Positions 42,415 through 50,512 are shown, counted from the stretch's first letter. The stretch is DNA of 64,000 nt from Pedobacter sp. ISL-64 (GCF_018613605.1 NZ_JAGGPU010000002.1:310001-374000), one strand, 5' to 3'. Numbers and translations are program-made. Notes: generated from the letters alone by a model not told the origin.

Positions 42415-44850
42415 CTACATTTTACCAACCATCTTTTTCACCTGAACAGAATCTTTTTTGACTTGTGTAGAATCCTTTTTGGGTAAAATGGGCTTAATGC
42501 CAAAATTGACAGTGTCTGCTGGTTTGGTTTGAGGTATTTTCTTATCCAGGTTTAAACTGTCTTTTCCTAATGTAACCTTTGGTTTCGGAGCTGGTACCGT
42601 TGTTGGTACCTTGCCTGCAGGAGTTGCTTTAGCACCTGCCACTGTTTTAACTGCAACTGCTTTTGCCTTTGTTTTGAGCTTAGGTTTACCCGAAGAGCCT
42701 ATTGCATCTTTTTTTGATTTTGGGCGTTCAGTAGGTTTCCACGAAAATCCTTTTAAAACATGATCTTTTGCAATGGTGTTTTCCGGATTTAAGGCTCCTT
42801 CTATTCCCTTGATATAAACAATTTCCTCAATTGCATTTTCCTTATCCTTAAAGATGAATTTTATCCTGCTACTGAGTGTTTGGTTCATTTCTTTGTACAC
42901 CTTTGTGCTATCATCCTGGGTATAATAAATACTTTCGGCGTTGCCATCTACATATAGGTTCTTAAATTTTCCATTCTTAAAGAAACCAGTCATTAACCTT
43001 CCTTTTATTTGGTTAAATCTCAATGAATCTTTTGGGGTATTTACCAGAAATGCATTTCTAAAAGCCTGTAAATTATTCAGTTTTTTATTCTTGAACTGAA
43101 CAAAAATGGTATCGCCAACCTGCTGAGAGCCTTCCGACCAGATGATCGGATTACTGTAGCAACGTAGCGTAGAATCGGCACTGGTATAAAAAAGGCTGTC
43201 GGTTTTGGCCTGTATATTAGTTTTAAAAATCTTAACGTCGTGGTAAGCCTTAATGATACGGGTTTGAACGGTATCAGCCGGGTTAAATTTGGCCGTATCA
43301 GTCTTTAATGCGCCTGGTTTTAAGTTTCCTAGCGCTTTTGTTAAACTATCTTTAACGCCAGATTTTGCTATCTTTTTTTGCAGGCTATCGATTTTCGTTT
43401 TTGAAATATCCTTTACAATAGGAGAAGCTTTATCGGCGATCTTTTTTTGCAGGCTATCGATTTTTGTTTTCGATACATCTTTTACTATCGAATTGGCTTT
43501 ATCAGCCAGCTTTTTCAGGCTATCGGTTTTAAGTTTAGGCAGATTTTTGATAATGGAATCGGCCTTGTTCTTTAAAAGATTGTTTTTCTGCAAACTATCG
43601 AGGTTAATCTTGGGCAGATCTTTGCCAAGCGAATCTACTTTCGATTTTAGGCTATCGATACTTTTGTCTTTCAGGTTAAGCGGATCGTCCGTTACCGCCT
43701 CACCCTTATTCTTTTTCTTCCTGTCAGTCCTGCTTATTTTTGCGGTGTTGCGTTTATTTCGGTCGTCTTTTAATGTGCTTTGTGTTTCAGGTTTCTCCTT
43801 AGGTTCTGTGGTTCCCTTTTTCTCACCGGTATCTTCATCATCTTCGCCAACCTGATTGTCGGCTTTAATCGAAATTTTAGGGATTAGCTTTAAGGTTTTT
43901 TGTAGCACCATCTGCGTTTCTAATGTATCGGCACCCATCCATAAACTATCTGGCTTTTTTTTATTCTTCACCATTATAGAATCTTCCGTGCCAATGCCAA
44001 GATATGCATTTCGTGTAACCAATGTCCTTTGATCCAGTTTATAGTAATAGCCTAAATCGCCGAACATTTTCATCTTATCTTTCGTGTCAGAAAAAACAAT
44101 GTTTTTTACTGCTTTACCAATTCCTTTTTTTCCGAAATAATACAAACTATCACCTTTTAACGATCTGGTGCCTTGCGTGTATAGGTTTTTCTTTCCAAAA
44201 AAAGCATCCTCAGTCATCGTATTATACTGACCATTTTCGGTGTAAAGATTATCGTCTTTTCCCTTGATATTGGTAGGACCATAAAAATAGGTCCATTTAT
44301 CCTGAGTATTATAGCTCATCGTATCCGATTTTATGACCGATTGAGGCGTAACTACTACCACATCATATTTAAAGTAGGCTACGTTTCTTTGACTAAAATA
44401 ATAGCCATTTTTACTCGTTACTGTTACCTCTTGATTTACAATTTTTCCTCCACTGGTATAAGTGCCTATCTTGCTGAGGGTATTGTAATCTAAAATATTG
44501 GTGGTTAAGGTGGATGTTGGGTCTTTCATCACCACATTTCCGGTTAAATGCGCATGTTTTTTATTCCCATCATACTCCAATTGATCTGAATAAATATCAG
44601 TGGTAAGCTGGTTGATATGTACATTTTTAAAAGCTTCGAAATAGTTCCGCTCGCTATAAAATACAGCACTATCGCAGGTCAAAGTTGCATTATCCTGTTG
44701 AAAAACAGGGTTTCGTAGGTAATTGATCTTTTTCTTGATATCACCAGTTATTTTGGAAAACGAAACAATTTTAATCTTCGAAGCAGGTTGCTGACCGAAT
44801 AAAAATACTGGACTGATTAAAAGAAATAAAAAGACAAATAGTTTTTGCAC
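42415..44850 (-). CDS. OstA-like (LPS transport) protein with repeat-rich insertion
   Basis: An 811-residue protein with signal peptide (MQKLFVFLFLLISPVFLFGQ). Its OstA/LptA-type beta-jellyroll is in two blocks: about 25-330 (YLRNPVFQQDNATLTCDSAVFYSE, NVVMKDPTSTLTTNILDYNT) and about 545-700. Between them lies a Lys/Asp-rich insertion with repeats of KIDSLQKKIADKA type, and the C-terminus is a Lys/Pro-rich tail. OstA folds carry lipopolysaccharide from inner to outer membrane. Start codon is GTG at 44850, four bases after a TAACTTTG promoter box. Divergent from tilS. Confidence 0.88.
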   Translation of the reverse strand: MQKLFVFLFLLISPVFLFGQQPASKIKIVSFSKITGDIKKKINYLRNPVFQQDNATLTCDSAVFYSERNYFEAFKNVHINQLTTDIYSDQLEYDGNKKHAHLTGNVVMKDPTSTLTTNILDYNTLSKIGTYTSGGKIVNQEVTVTSKNGYYFSQRNVAYFKYDVVVVTPQSVIKSDTMSYNTQDKWTYFYGPTNIKGKDDNLYTENGQYNTMTEDAFFGKKNLYTQGTRSLKGDSLYYFGKKGIGKAVKNIVFSDTKDKMKMFGDLGYYYKLDQRTLVTRNAYLGIGTEDSIMVKNKKKPDSLWMGADTLETQMVLQKTLKLIPKISIKADNQVGEDDEDTGEKKGTTEPKEKPETQSTLKDDRNKRNTAKISRTDRKKKNKGEAVTDDPLNLKDKSIDSLKSKVDSLGKDLPKINLDSLQKNNLLKNKADSIIKNLPKLKTDSLKKLADKANSIVKDVSKTKIDSLQKKIADKASPIVKDISKTKIDSLQKKIAKSGVKDSLTKALGNLKPGALKTDTAKFNPADTVQTRIIKAYHDVKIFKTNIQAKTDSLFYTSADSTLRCYSNPIIWSEGSQQVGDTIFVQFKNKKLNNLQAFRNAFLVNTPKDSLRFNQIKGRLMTGFFKNGKFKNLYVDGNAESIYYTQDDSTKVYKEMNQTLSSRIKFIFKDKENAIEEIVYIKGIEGALNPENTIAKDHVLKGFSWKPTERPKSKKDAIGSSGKPKLKTKAKAVAVKTVAGAKATPAGKVPTTVPAPKPKVTLGKDSLNLDKKIPQTKPADTVNFGIKPILPKKDSTQVKKDSVQVKKMVGKM

Positions 44851-44854
44851 ACTA

Positions 44855-44862
44855 CAAAGTTA
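44855..44862 (-). promoter_or_regulatory. OstA-like gene promoter, -7 box four bases from GTG
   Basis: TAACTTTG on the minus strand, four bases, then the GTG start at 44850. Leaderless arrangement. Confidence 0.6.
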
Positions 44863-44870
44863 GTTTTTTG

Positions 44871-44886
44871 TTCCGAACGTTCGGAA
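44871..44886. promoter_or_regulatory. Perfect 16-bp palindrome between divergent promoters
   Basis: TTCCGAACGTTCGGAA lies between the OstA-like and tilS -7 boxes. It sits 8 bases upstream of the OstA box and 17 bases upstream of the tilS box, so it covers the -33 zone of both. The form is like many TetR-family operators. Confidence 0.55.
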
Positions 44887-44903
44887 TACCAGTTAAAATT
44901 AAA

Positions 44904-44911
44904 TATTTTTG
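44904..44911 (+). promoter_or_regulatory. tilS promoter, -7 box four bases from the start codon
   Basis: TATTTTTG matches TAnnTTTG and is followed by four bases and the ATG at 44916. Confidence 0.6.
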
Positions 44912-44915
44912 GTGG

Positions 44916-46247
44916 ATGTTACCCGTAAAACAATTTCAGGATTTTATTGAACAGCACCAGCTGTTTGTTCGGGCTAACAAGATCCTTTTGGCCGTAAGTG
45001 GGGGGAAAGACTCGGTATTAATGTTGCATTTGTTTAAAGCAATAGGCGTTGATATTGGTGTGGCACATTGTAATTTTAATTTACGGGCTGATGAGGCACA
45101 ACGTGATGAAAGTTTTGTTGCGCTACTGGCCAAAAGTTTAGGGTTACCTTTTTATGTAACGCATTTTGATACCAAAAAATATGCGGCCGAAAATAAAATT
45201 TCTACCCAGATGGCAGCACGCGATCTGCGCTATAACTGGTTTGAAGAAATTAGGCGTAAAGAAGATTACGATTATATAGCGCTGGCCCAACACCAAAACG
45301 ATGCGGTAGAAACCGTACTCATTAACCTTACCCGTGGCACAGGCATAAGTGGATTGCATGGCATTTTACCTAAACGTGATTTACTGATCAGACCCTTGCT
45401 CTTTTTGAACCGACAGCAGATTGATGAAATTGTAAGGACAAATAACATCGATTTTGTAGAAGATAGCTCAAACGCAAGTACAAATTATACACGGAATAAA
45501 ATCAGACTACAGGTAGTACCGCATCTGCAGGAGATTAACCCTAATCTCGAAAAAACATTTGCCGAAAATATCTCACGCTTTGCTGAATTGGAGACTTTTT
45601 TAAATATCCAGGTTGAAAAACTTGCAAATAAAATCCTAAATAAAAGGAATGATGGCATTTATATCTCCTTGGAAGAGGTTTCGAAATTGAATCCGCAAAA
45701 ATTGCTGCTCTACGAGTTGCTTAAGCCTTTTAATTTCGGCGAAAATGTAGTGCAGGAAATCTTAGACAGTTTAAGGGCGTTAAGTGGCACCCATTTTTTT
45801 AGCGCCACGCACCAGGCCATTATTAATAGAAGTGATCTGGTTATTGTTGAAAAAAATACATCGGTTACCACTAATCAGTTTATCCACACAACGACTGAAA
45901 ACATTGCTTTTGCTAATGATGAAATTTCGTTGAGGTTTACAGATGAAGTGAAATTCGAAATTAACTCGAATAAAGCGTTTGTAAATGCTGATAAATTAAT
46001 TTTCCCTTTGGTGTTGAGGAATTGGCAAAATGGAGATAAATTTATTCCATTGGGTATGCGTAATCCCAAAAAAGTGAGCGATTATTTTATCGACGAGAAA
46101 GTTCCCCTACATTTGAAAAGCGTCACGCCGATTTTGGTTAACGGCAATGGTGAAATTGTTTGGATTGCAGGTATGCGGCAGGATAACCGATATAAATTAA
46201 CTACAGCAACAAAAAAAGTTGCTATATTCGAACTCAAAATTAAATAA
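44916..46247 (+). CDS. tilS: tRNA(Ile)-lysidine synthetase
   Basis: A 443-residue enzyme that attaches lysine to C34 of tRNA-Ile(CAU) so that it reads AUA. The PP-loop SGGKDS is at residues 28-33 (LLAVSGGKDSVLM), followed by ALAQHQNDAVETVLINLTRG and DSSNASTNYTRNKIR. The C-terminal TilS domain ends with RNWQNGDKFIPLGMR and KKVSDYFIDEKVP. I start at ATG 44916, four bases after the promoter box. The longer frame would start inside the palindrome/promoter region. The next gene begins immediately after the stop codon. Confidence 0.96.
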   Translation: MLPVKQFQDFIEQHQLFVRANKILLAVSGGKDSVLMLHLFKAIGVDIGVAHCNFNLRADEAQRDESFVALLAKSLGLPFYVTHFDTKKYAAENKISTQMAARDLRYNWFEEIRRKEDYDYIALAQHQNDAVETVLINLTRGTGISGLHGILPKRDLLIRPLLFLNRQQIDEIVRTNNIDFVEDSSNASTNYTRNKIRLQVVPHLQEINPNLEKTFAENISRFAELETFLNIQVEKLANKILNKRNDGIYISLEEVSKLNPQKLLLYELLKPFNFGENVVQEILDSLRALSGTHFFSATHQAIINRSDLVIVEKNTSVTTNQFIHTTTENIAFANDEISLRFTDEVKFEINSNKAFVNADKLIFPLVLRNWQNGDKFIPLGMRNPKKVSDYFIDEKVPLHLKSVTPILVNGNGEIVWIAGMRQDNRYKLTTATKKVAIFELKIK

Positions 46248-46736
46248 GTGGAAAGCAAATACGCCTATATCGAAAAACAGTACATCGGCCGTGATTATGT
46301 TCGTATTTTCATTAGGCTTATTATGGCCGCGTTCTGTTTTGCAGCCTACGTTTATGAACGCGATCGTGACAATACGCAAGACTTGTTCCTCGTTGTAGGC
46401 TTCGGGATCATTGGTGTTTCTATGCTTTTACTTTTCCTTATCCAGTACAAAATTGTAGTAGATAATGGCAGTATGATTTTGGATGGTCTTTGGACAACCA
46501 AACGTGTTAAGATAGACCTGAACAGTATTGTTGACGTTCGTAAGGCAACTTATAGCCGTTATTTTTTCAATAATCCGGTTTACAACCTGCACACAAAAGG
46601 TACGATCCGTTTTTATTCATCGGGTAAAGATGCGGTTGTTTTAACCGATCGTGATGGACTGGAGTATTTTATCGGTACGCAACGTCCAAATGAACTCTAT
46701 CTCGTAATTAAAGAGGAAATGAGAAACCTGAAATAG
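46248..46736 (+). CDS. Hypothetical membrane protein with a PH-like domain
   Basis: A 162-residue protein starting with GTG directly after the tilS stop codon, so probably cotranslated. Two membrane segments (about 20-38 and 48-68) are followed by a beta-rich domain (IVVDNGSMILDGLWTTKRVKIDLNSIVDVRK, TIRFYSSGKDAVVLTDRDGLEYFIGTQRPNELYLVI). That layout is typical of bacterial PH-domain membrane proteins. Function unknown. Confidence 0.78.
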   Translation: MESKYAYIEKQYIGRDYVRIFIRLIMAAFCFAAYVYERDRDNTQDLFLVVGFGIIGVSMLLLFLIQYKIVVDNGSMILDGLWTTKRVKIDLNSIVDVRKATYSRYFFNNPVYNLHTKGTIRFYSSGKDAVVLTDRDGLEYFIGTQRPNELYLVIKEEMRNLK

Positions 46737-46849
46737 TTTTCTAAAAGTTACTCAAACGCTTTTGAGGTCTAAACAATAGGTGTCTATTTTAAGGATAGAA
46801 AATCAATTATTGTTTTGGAAAGCACTTGTGGTAGATTATTGGTTAATCC

Positions 46850-47055
46850 TCTCCCGCTATCACTATTGCTCCCGTTAGAAAAAAACGGGGATCAATCGTT
46901 CTATCGGGTTTAGGTTAGTCGGGTTTCTGCTACTATGTCTGTTTTATGTGCTACCGCCATAAGTTTTTAGCCCTGATTGTAGCGGCAGCTCCCGATTGAA
47001 AATCGGGACTACAGCGCAAAGCAGGAACCAGCTTTAAAAAGTCCGAAAAACCCTG
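46850..47055. other. Structured intergenic block upstream of bshA
   Basis: Within the 508-base gap, 46850-47055 holds pairable arms (CTCCCGTTAG/AACGGGG; TCCCGATTGAAAATCGGGA) and the ordered motifs AGCGGCAGC ... ACTACAGCGCAAAGCAGGA. This order is also found at 27481. No open frame. The remainder of the gap shows nothing recognisable except the bshA promoter. Confidence 0.5.
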
Positions 47056-47214
47056 CGCTTCAAAATAAAAATGCGACCTCCTACAAAAGATAAATAATCA
47101 TCCCATAATTTCCATCAATACCAATATAGACATTCGGCAAAACAAAAGCATTAACATAGAAATGTTACTGTTTTTATTGCAATAAGCCGACACGCATTAT
47201 AGATTAAAATCGGC

Positions 47215-47222
47215 TACATTTG
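47215..47222 (+). promoter_or_regulatory. bshA promoter, -7 box
   Basis: TACATTTG, 22 bases before the ATG at 47245, giving a short conventional leader. Confidence 0.55.
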
Positions 47223-47244
47223 CGATAACAACAATACATGTACA

Positions 47245-48387
47245 ATGAAGATAGGAATTGTTTGCTACCCCACTTTTGGCGGTAGTGGAGTAGTTGCAAC
47301 AGAACTTGGTAAAGCACTTGCTAACGAGGGACATCAGGTTCACTTTATTACTTATAGTCAGCCTGCCAGGCTCGATTTCTTTTCTGCCAACCTGTTTTAT
47401 CACGAGGTTTCGGTAAGGGATTATCCACTTTTTGATTACGCTCCTTACGAATCGGCTCTGGCCAGTAAACTGGTAGATGTTGTCCGTTTTGAACAATTGG
47501 ATGTATTACACGTTCATTATGCCATTCCACATGCTTCTGCGGCATTTATGGCGAAGCAGATTTTGGCAAGTTATGGCATCCACATCCCTGTGGTAACTAC
47601 CTTGCACGGTACCGATATTACTTTGGTGGGTAAAGATCCAACTTATAAACCTGTGGTTACCTTTTCTATTAATCAAAGCGATGGTGTAACTACGGTGTCG
47701 GAAGATTTGAAAGAAGATACCTATAACCATTTCGAGATTACAAAAGAAATTAAGGTAATCCCAAATTTTATAGATTTTTCGCGCTTCAGTTTGCAGGCAA
47801 AAGGTCATTTCAAAAAAGCGATCGCGCCAAATAACGAAAGGATTTTAATCCACACCAGTAATTTCAGGAAAGTAAAACGTACGGCTGACGTGATTAGGAT
47901 TTTCGAAAAAGTACAGGCGGTTATTCCGTCGAAACTATTAATGGTAGGCGATGGGCCTGAGCGCGCTTACGATGAGCAGCTTTGCAGATCGTTGAATATT
48001 TGCGAAAATGTAAGGTTCTTAGGTAAGCAAGATGCGGTTGAAGAAATCTTATCGGTTTCAGATCTTTTCTTAATGCCATCAGAATCTGAAAGCTTCGGTT
48101 TAGCAGCATTAGAGGCAATGGCTTGTAAGGTGCCGGCAATTACTACAAATGCGGGTGGTTTGCCTGAGCTGAACGTTGACGGATTTTGTGGCTACATGAG
48201 CAATGTTGGAGATGTAGATGCAATGGCAGCCCATGCCATTGAAATATTAAAGGATGATGAAACCCTGAATCGTTTCAAAGAAAATGCTTTTGCAAGGGCA
48301 CAAGATTTTGACCTGAAAAAGATCCTGCCTGTTTATGTTAACTATTATAAAGAAGTAATCGAAAACTCATTACAAGCTAAATATTAA
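47245..48387 (+). CDS. bshA: N-acetyl-alpha-D-glucosaminyl L-malate synthase
   Basis: A 380-residue GT4 glycosyltransferase for the first step of bacillithiol synthesis (UDP-GlcNAc plus L-malate). BshA-specific stretches are the start MKIGIVCYPTFGGSGVVATELG, HFITYSQPARLDFF and HVHYAIPHASAAFMA. The donor-site motifs are FLMPSESESFGLAALEAMAC and TNAGGLPELNVDGFCG. It implies that this organism uses bacillithiol as its low-molecular-weight thiol. bshB and bshC are not in the window. Confidence 0.96.
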   Translation: MKIGIVCYPTFGGSGVVATELGKALANEGHQVHFITYSQPARLDFFSANLFYHEVSVRDYPLFDYAPYESALASKLVDVVRFEQLDVLHVHYAIPHASAAFMAKQILASYGIHIPVVTTLHGTDITLVGKDPTYKPVVTFSINQSDGVTTVSEDLKEDTYNHFEITKEIKVIPNFIDFSRFSLQAKGHFKKAIAPNNERILIHTSNFRKVKRTADVIRIFEKVQAVIPSKLLMVGDGPERAYDEQLCRSLNICENVRFLGKQDAVEEILSVSDLFLMPSESESFGLAALEAMACKVPAITTNAGGLPELNVDGFCGYMSNVGDVDAMAAHAIEILKDDETLNRFKENAFARAQDFDLKKILPVYVNYYKEVIENSLQAKY

Positions 48388-48426
48388 CAATTTAAGTCTC
48401 ACGGTATATTTAACCACAGATAAAAG

Positions 48427-48457
48427 GATGCACACAGATGATAAATCCGTGTGCATC
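48427..48457. repeat. GATGCACAC hairpin after bshA
   Basis: GATGCACAC faces GTGTGCATC with a 13-base loop, 40 bases past the bshA stop codon. No T-run follows, so a terminator role is uncertain. The flanking CCACAGAT motif recurs in other gaps. Confidence 0.6.
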
Positions 48458-48564
48458 TGTTGTTAAAAAACTTAAGTAACATACAGGAGAACTCGTTAGT
48501 TGATGATTCATATTAGCAATATTTAACAAATTAAACTTTCTCAAAATCAAATGATTATAAATCG

Positions 48565-48572
48565 TATCTTTG
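48565..48572 (+). promoter_or_regulatory. -7 box of the J-KTSC gene
   Basis: TATCTTTG matches TAnnTTTG, 72 bases before the ATG. Confidence 0.55.
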
Positions 48573-48644
48573 CGGCTTGAAACGGTTTTGCAGATAAAGG
48601 TCCCTGAAATCATTTCGACAAAATTAAAAAAGAGGTTATCCCAA

Positions 48645-49091
48645 ATGAAGAAAATAGTTGATTACAGAAAGCTTTTGAGCGTAGATAAAAATGCTGAGTT
48701 AAAAGAGCTTAAATCTGTGTACCGCACATTGATGAAAGATTGTCACCCTGATAAATTTCAGCAGGAAGAAGAGAAATTAGATGCAGAAGCTAGAAGTAAA
48801 GAAATTATCGAAGCTTACCATTTCTTGGTAAGTATTGCGCCAGAAACACGCGAACAGAATATCGAAACGTACACGCAAACTACAACATTGTCGAATATTC
48901 AGGATTTCGAATACAAACAACAGGTTTTAAATATCCAGTTTTTTGATGGAAGTGCTTACGAATATTTCGATGTGCCAAAAGCAATCTACGTGAAATTGGT
49001 TAACGCCGATTCTCCTGGCCGTTTTGCCCGCAGACATATCTTTAATGAATTCCCATATCGCAATGTAGCCAGAGTTGCAGAACCGGCATAA
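48645..49091 (+). CDS. J-domain plus KTSC-domain protein
   Basis: A 148-residue two-domain protein. Residues 1-70 are a J-domain with the HPD tripeptide (YRKLLSVDKNAELKELKSVYR, DCHPDKFQQEEE), the site that stimulates DnaK. Residues 80-148 are a KTSC domain (VLNIQFFDGSAYEYFDVPKAIY, RHIFNEFPYRNVARV), a small domain also linked to lysyl-tRNA synthetase and RNA enzymes. The fusion suggests a DnaK co-chaperone that targets a specific client. I start at ATG 48645, where the J-domain begins. A strong terminator follows. Confidence 0.9.
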   Translation: MKKIVDYRKLLSVDKNAELKELKSVYRTLMKDCHPDKFQQEEEKLDAEARSKEIIEAYHFLVSIAPETREQNIETYTQTTTLSNIQDFEYKQQVLNIQFFDGSAYEYFDVPKAIYVKLVNADSPGRFARRHIFNEFPYRNVARVAEPA

Positions 49092-49113
49092 TAAGCGACA
49101 ATATAATATTTGA

Positions 49114-49146
49114 ATGGCCCCGATTTTCATCGGGGCCATTTTTTAT
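49114..49146 (+). terminator. Rho-independent terminator of the J-KTSC gene
   Basis: AATGGCCCCGA faces TCGGGGCCATT, followed by a T-run. Confidence 0.9.
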
Positions 49147-49169
49147 TCTTAGATACATCCTTCCCTCGA

Positions 49170-49352
49170 ATCGTCCTGCTGAACTTGTTTCAGCACCTAT
49201 CATGCTAATCCTTTTGCTATAAAGACCCTGAAATAAATTCAGGGTGACGTTTCTAGGAAGGATGGGTGTGATTAATCCACACAGAATCGTCCTGCTGAAC
49301 TTGTTTCAGCATCTATAATGCTATAAAGATCCTGAAATGAACTCAGGGTGAG
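49170..49352. repeat. CTGAACTTGTTTCAG / CCTGAAATAAATTCAGG repeats, left of the GIY-YIG gene
   Basis: Two inverted pairs, 49170-49251 and 49286-49352. Each pairs TCGTCCTGCTGAACTTG...CAG with a CCTGAAAT-type arm ending in GGGTGA. The same family flanks the other side of the GIY-YIG gene. Confidence 0.85.
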
Positions 49353-49374
49353 GATTCCGAAATGAATTTCAACT

Positions 49375-49667
49375 TCATTCGAGGGTTTCAAATAAATCCT
49401 CCCAATTTGGGTTATTTTGATTAATCAGATTAATCTTCCAGGCCCGCCTCCAGTTTTTCAATTGTTTTTCTTTCGCAATGGCCTCCTCAATTGAATCGAA
49501 CTGCTCGTAATAAACGAGTTTACTACAATTGTATTTGGCTGTAAATGAATCTGGATATTTCTTCTCCCTATGCTCAACTATCCTGAAATATAATCGGATG
49601 TTACACCAGTGTATAATACGGTACGAGTGTGATTCGTTAAAATATAAACGCAGCCGCCTCGTTCCAT
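49375..49667 (-). pseudogene. GIY-YIG nuclease, frameshifted
   Basis: From the ATG at 49667 the frame reads MERGGCVYILTNHTRTVLYT then GVTSDYISG and stops at 49578-49580. The neighbouring frame continues RIVEHREKKYPDSFTAKYN, KLVYYEQFDSIEEAIAKEKQ and the C-terminus NPNWEDLFETLE. Joined, this is a complete small GIY-YIG endonuclease (YhbQ-like/COG2827), with the GIY motif as VYIL and YTG. One base is missing near 49583-49588. The frame extending upstream of 49667 to 49740 is translated repeat, not protein. Palindromes of one family flank it on both sides. Confidence 0.85.
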
Positions 49668-49692
49668 AATTTTCTTTTAGCTTTTTCGGTTT

Positions 49693-49789
49693 AAGACCCT
49701 GAAATAAATTCAGGGTGACGTTCCTATGTGTATTAACCATATCAATCCTATCCTCGAATCGTCATACTGAACTTGTTTCAGTATCTATC
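49693..49789. repeat. CTGAACTTGTTTCAG family repeats, right of the GIY-YIG gene
   Basis: GACCCTGAAATAAATTCAGG at 49693-49718 and a TCGTCATACTGAACTTG...CAGTAT arm at 49757-49789. Further copies far from the gene are at 59733-59765 and 60882-60910. Confidence 0.85.
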
Positions 49790-50508
49790 ACATTAAACTC
49801 AAATATTCCGACCACTTTAATTCCTTTGGCAGTATTTTGTTGCTGAATTCAAGATGAATTACCCTTCTTTTTTGATTGTTAGTTGTTCTGCTCGAACTGT
49901 GCAGAAGTAGTGGTTTCATAATCATCACACCACCTCTTACTACGTTGCAACTCATTTCTTTTTCTATGTTCCAGTTTATGGTTTCGGGGCGGTAAATGCC
50001 TTTGCTGTGCGAATTGGGAATTACTTTTAATGCACCGTTCTCCTCGTTCGTGTCGTCGAGATGAATGCGGATGGTGAAATTATTTTCAAGGATATTAAGT
50101 GGCGGTTGAACAGCAAACTGATTATGTTTATTAGTGTAGGGCCCAAAACCAGCTATTTCTACTTTCTGGTTAACTGAAATCGTTAAATCCTGATTGATAG
50201 GAAACAAACCAATTTGATGCTTCTGGTTTGTCGAAATAGATCGATTTGACAAGAAAATAATCTTCGCCAAAAAACTCTTTTACGATATGTTTGAGTTTGT
50301 CATTAAAAATAAGGGAGATTGTTTCTGGAACTTCTTTTAAAAACTGACGTATGGCAAAAAGATCGTCCGATTTTCTAAAGGTTTCTTTTGTAGGATCTGT
50401 CCTGTCAATCGCTGCAAGGATATCTTCAACTTCCTGGTCTGTAAATACATCATCTACCACCGAAAAACCTAATTCCTGAGTTTCTCTTTCTTTACCCACT
50501 AAATCCAT
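49788..50508 (-). pseudogene. Phytanoyl-CoA dioxygenase family protein, frameshifted
   Basis: The N-terminal frame (MDLVGKERETQELGFSVVDD to NWFVSYQ) and the C-terminal frame (from QDLTISVNQKV to the stop at 49788) together give a complete PhyH-type Fe(II)/2-oxoglutarate oxygenase of about 239 residues. One extra base near 50191-50196 disrupts the expected SYHQDL, the HxD iron-binding motif. The distal His ligand is in MKPLLLHSSSRT. The substrate is unknown. It follows the SRPBCC gene by 4 bases. Confidence 0.85.
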
Positions 50509-50512
50509 CACC

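Noticed and set aside
43289..43855. 188-codon frame opposite to the OstA-like gene
   Set aside because: Antisense of the Lys/Leu/Asp-rich repeats gives a Phe/Ser/Leu-rich pseudo-membrane sequence; a compositional artefact.
49668..49740. N-terminal extension of the GIY-YIG frame
   Set aside because: It is the translated palindromic repeat (NVTLNLFQGLK), a product seen wherever this repeat is open, and not part of the nuclease.
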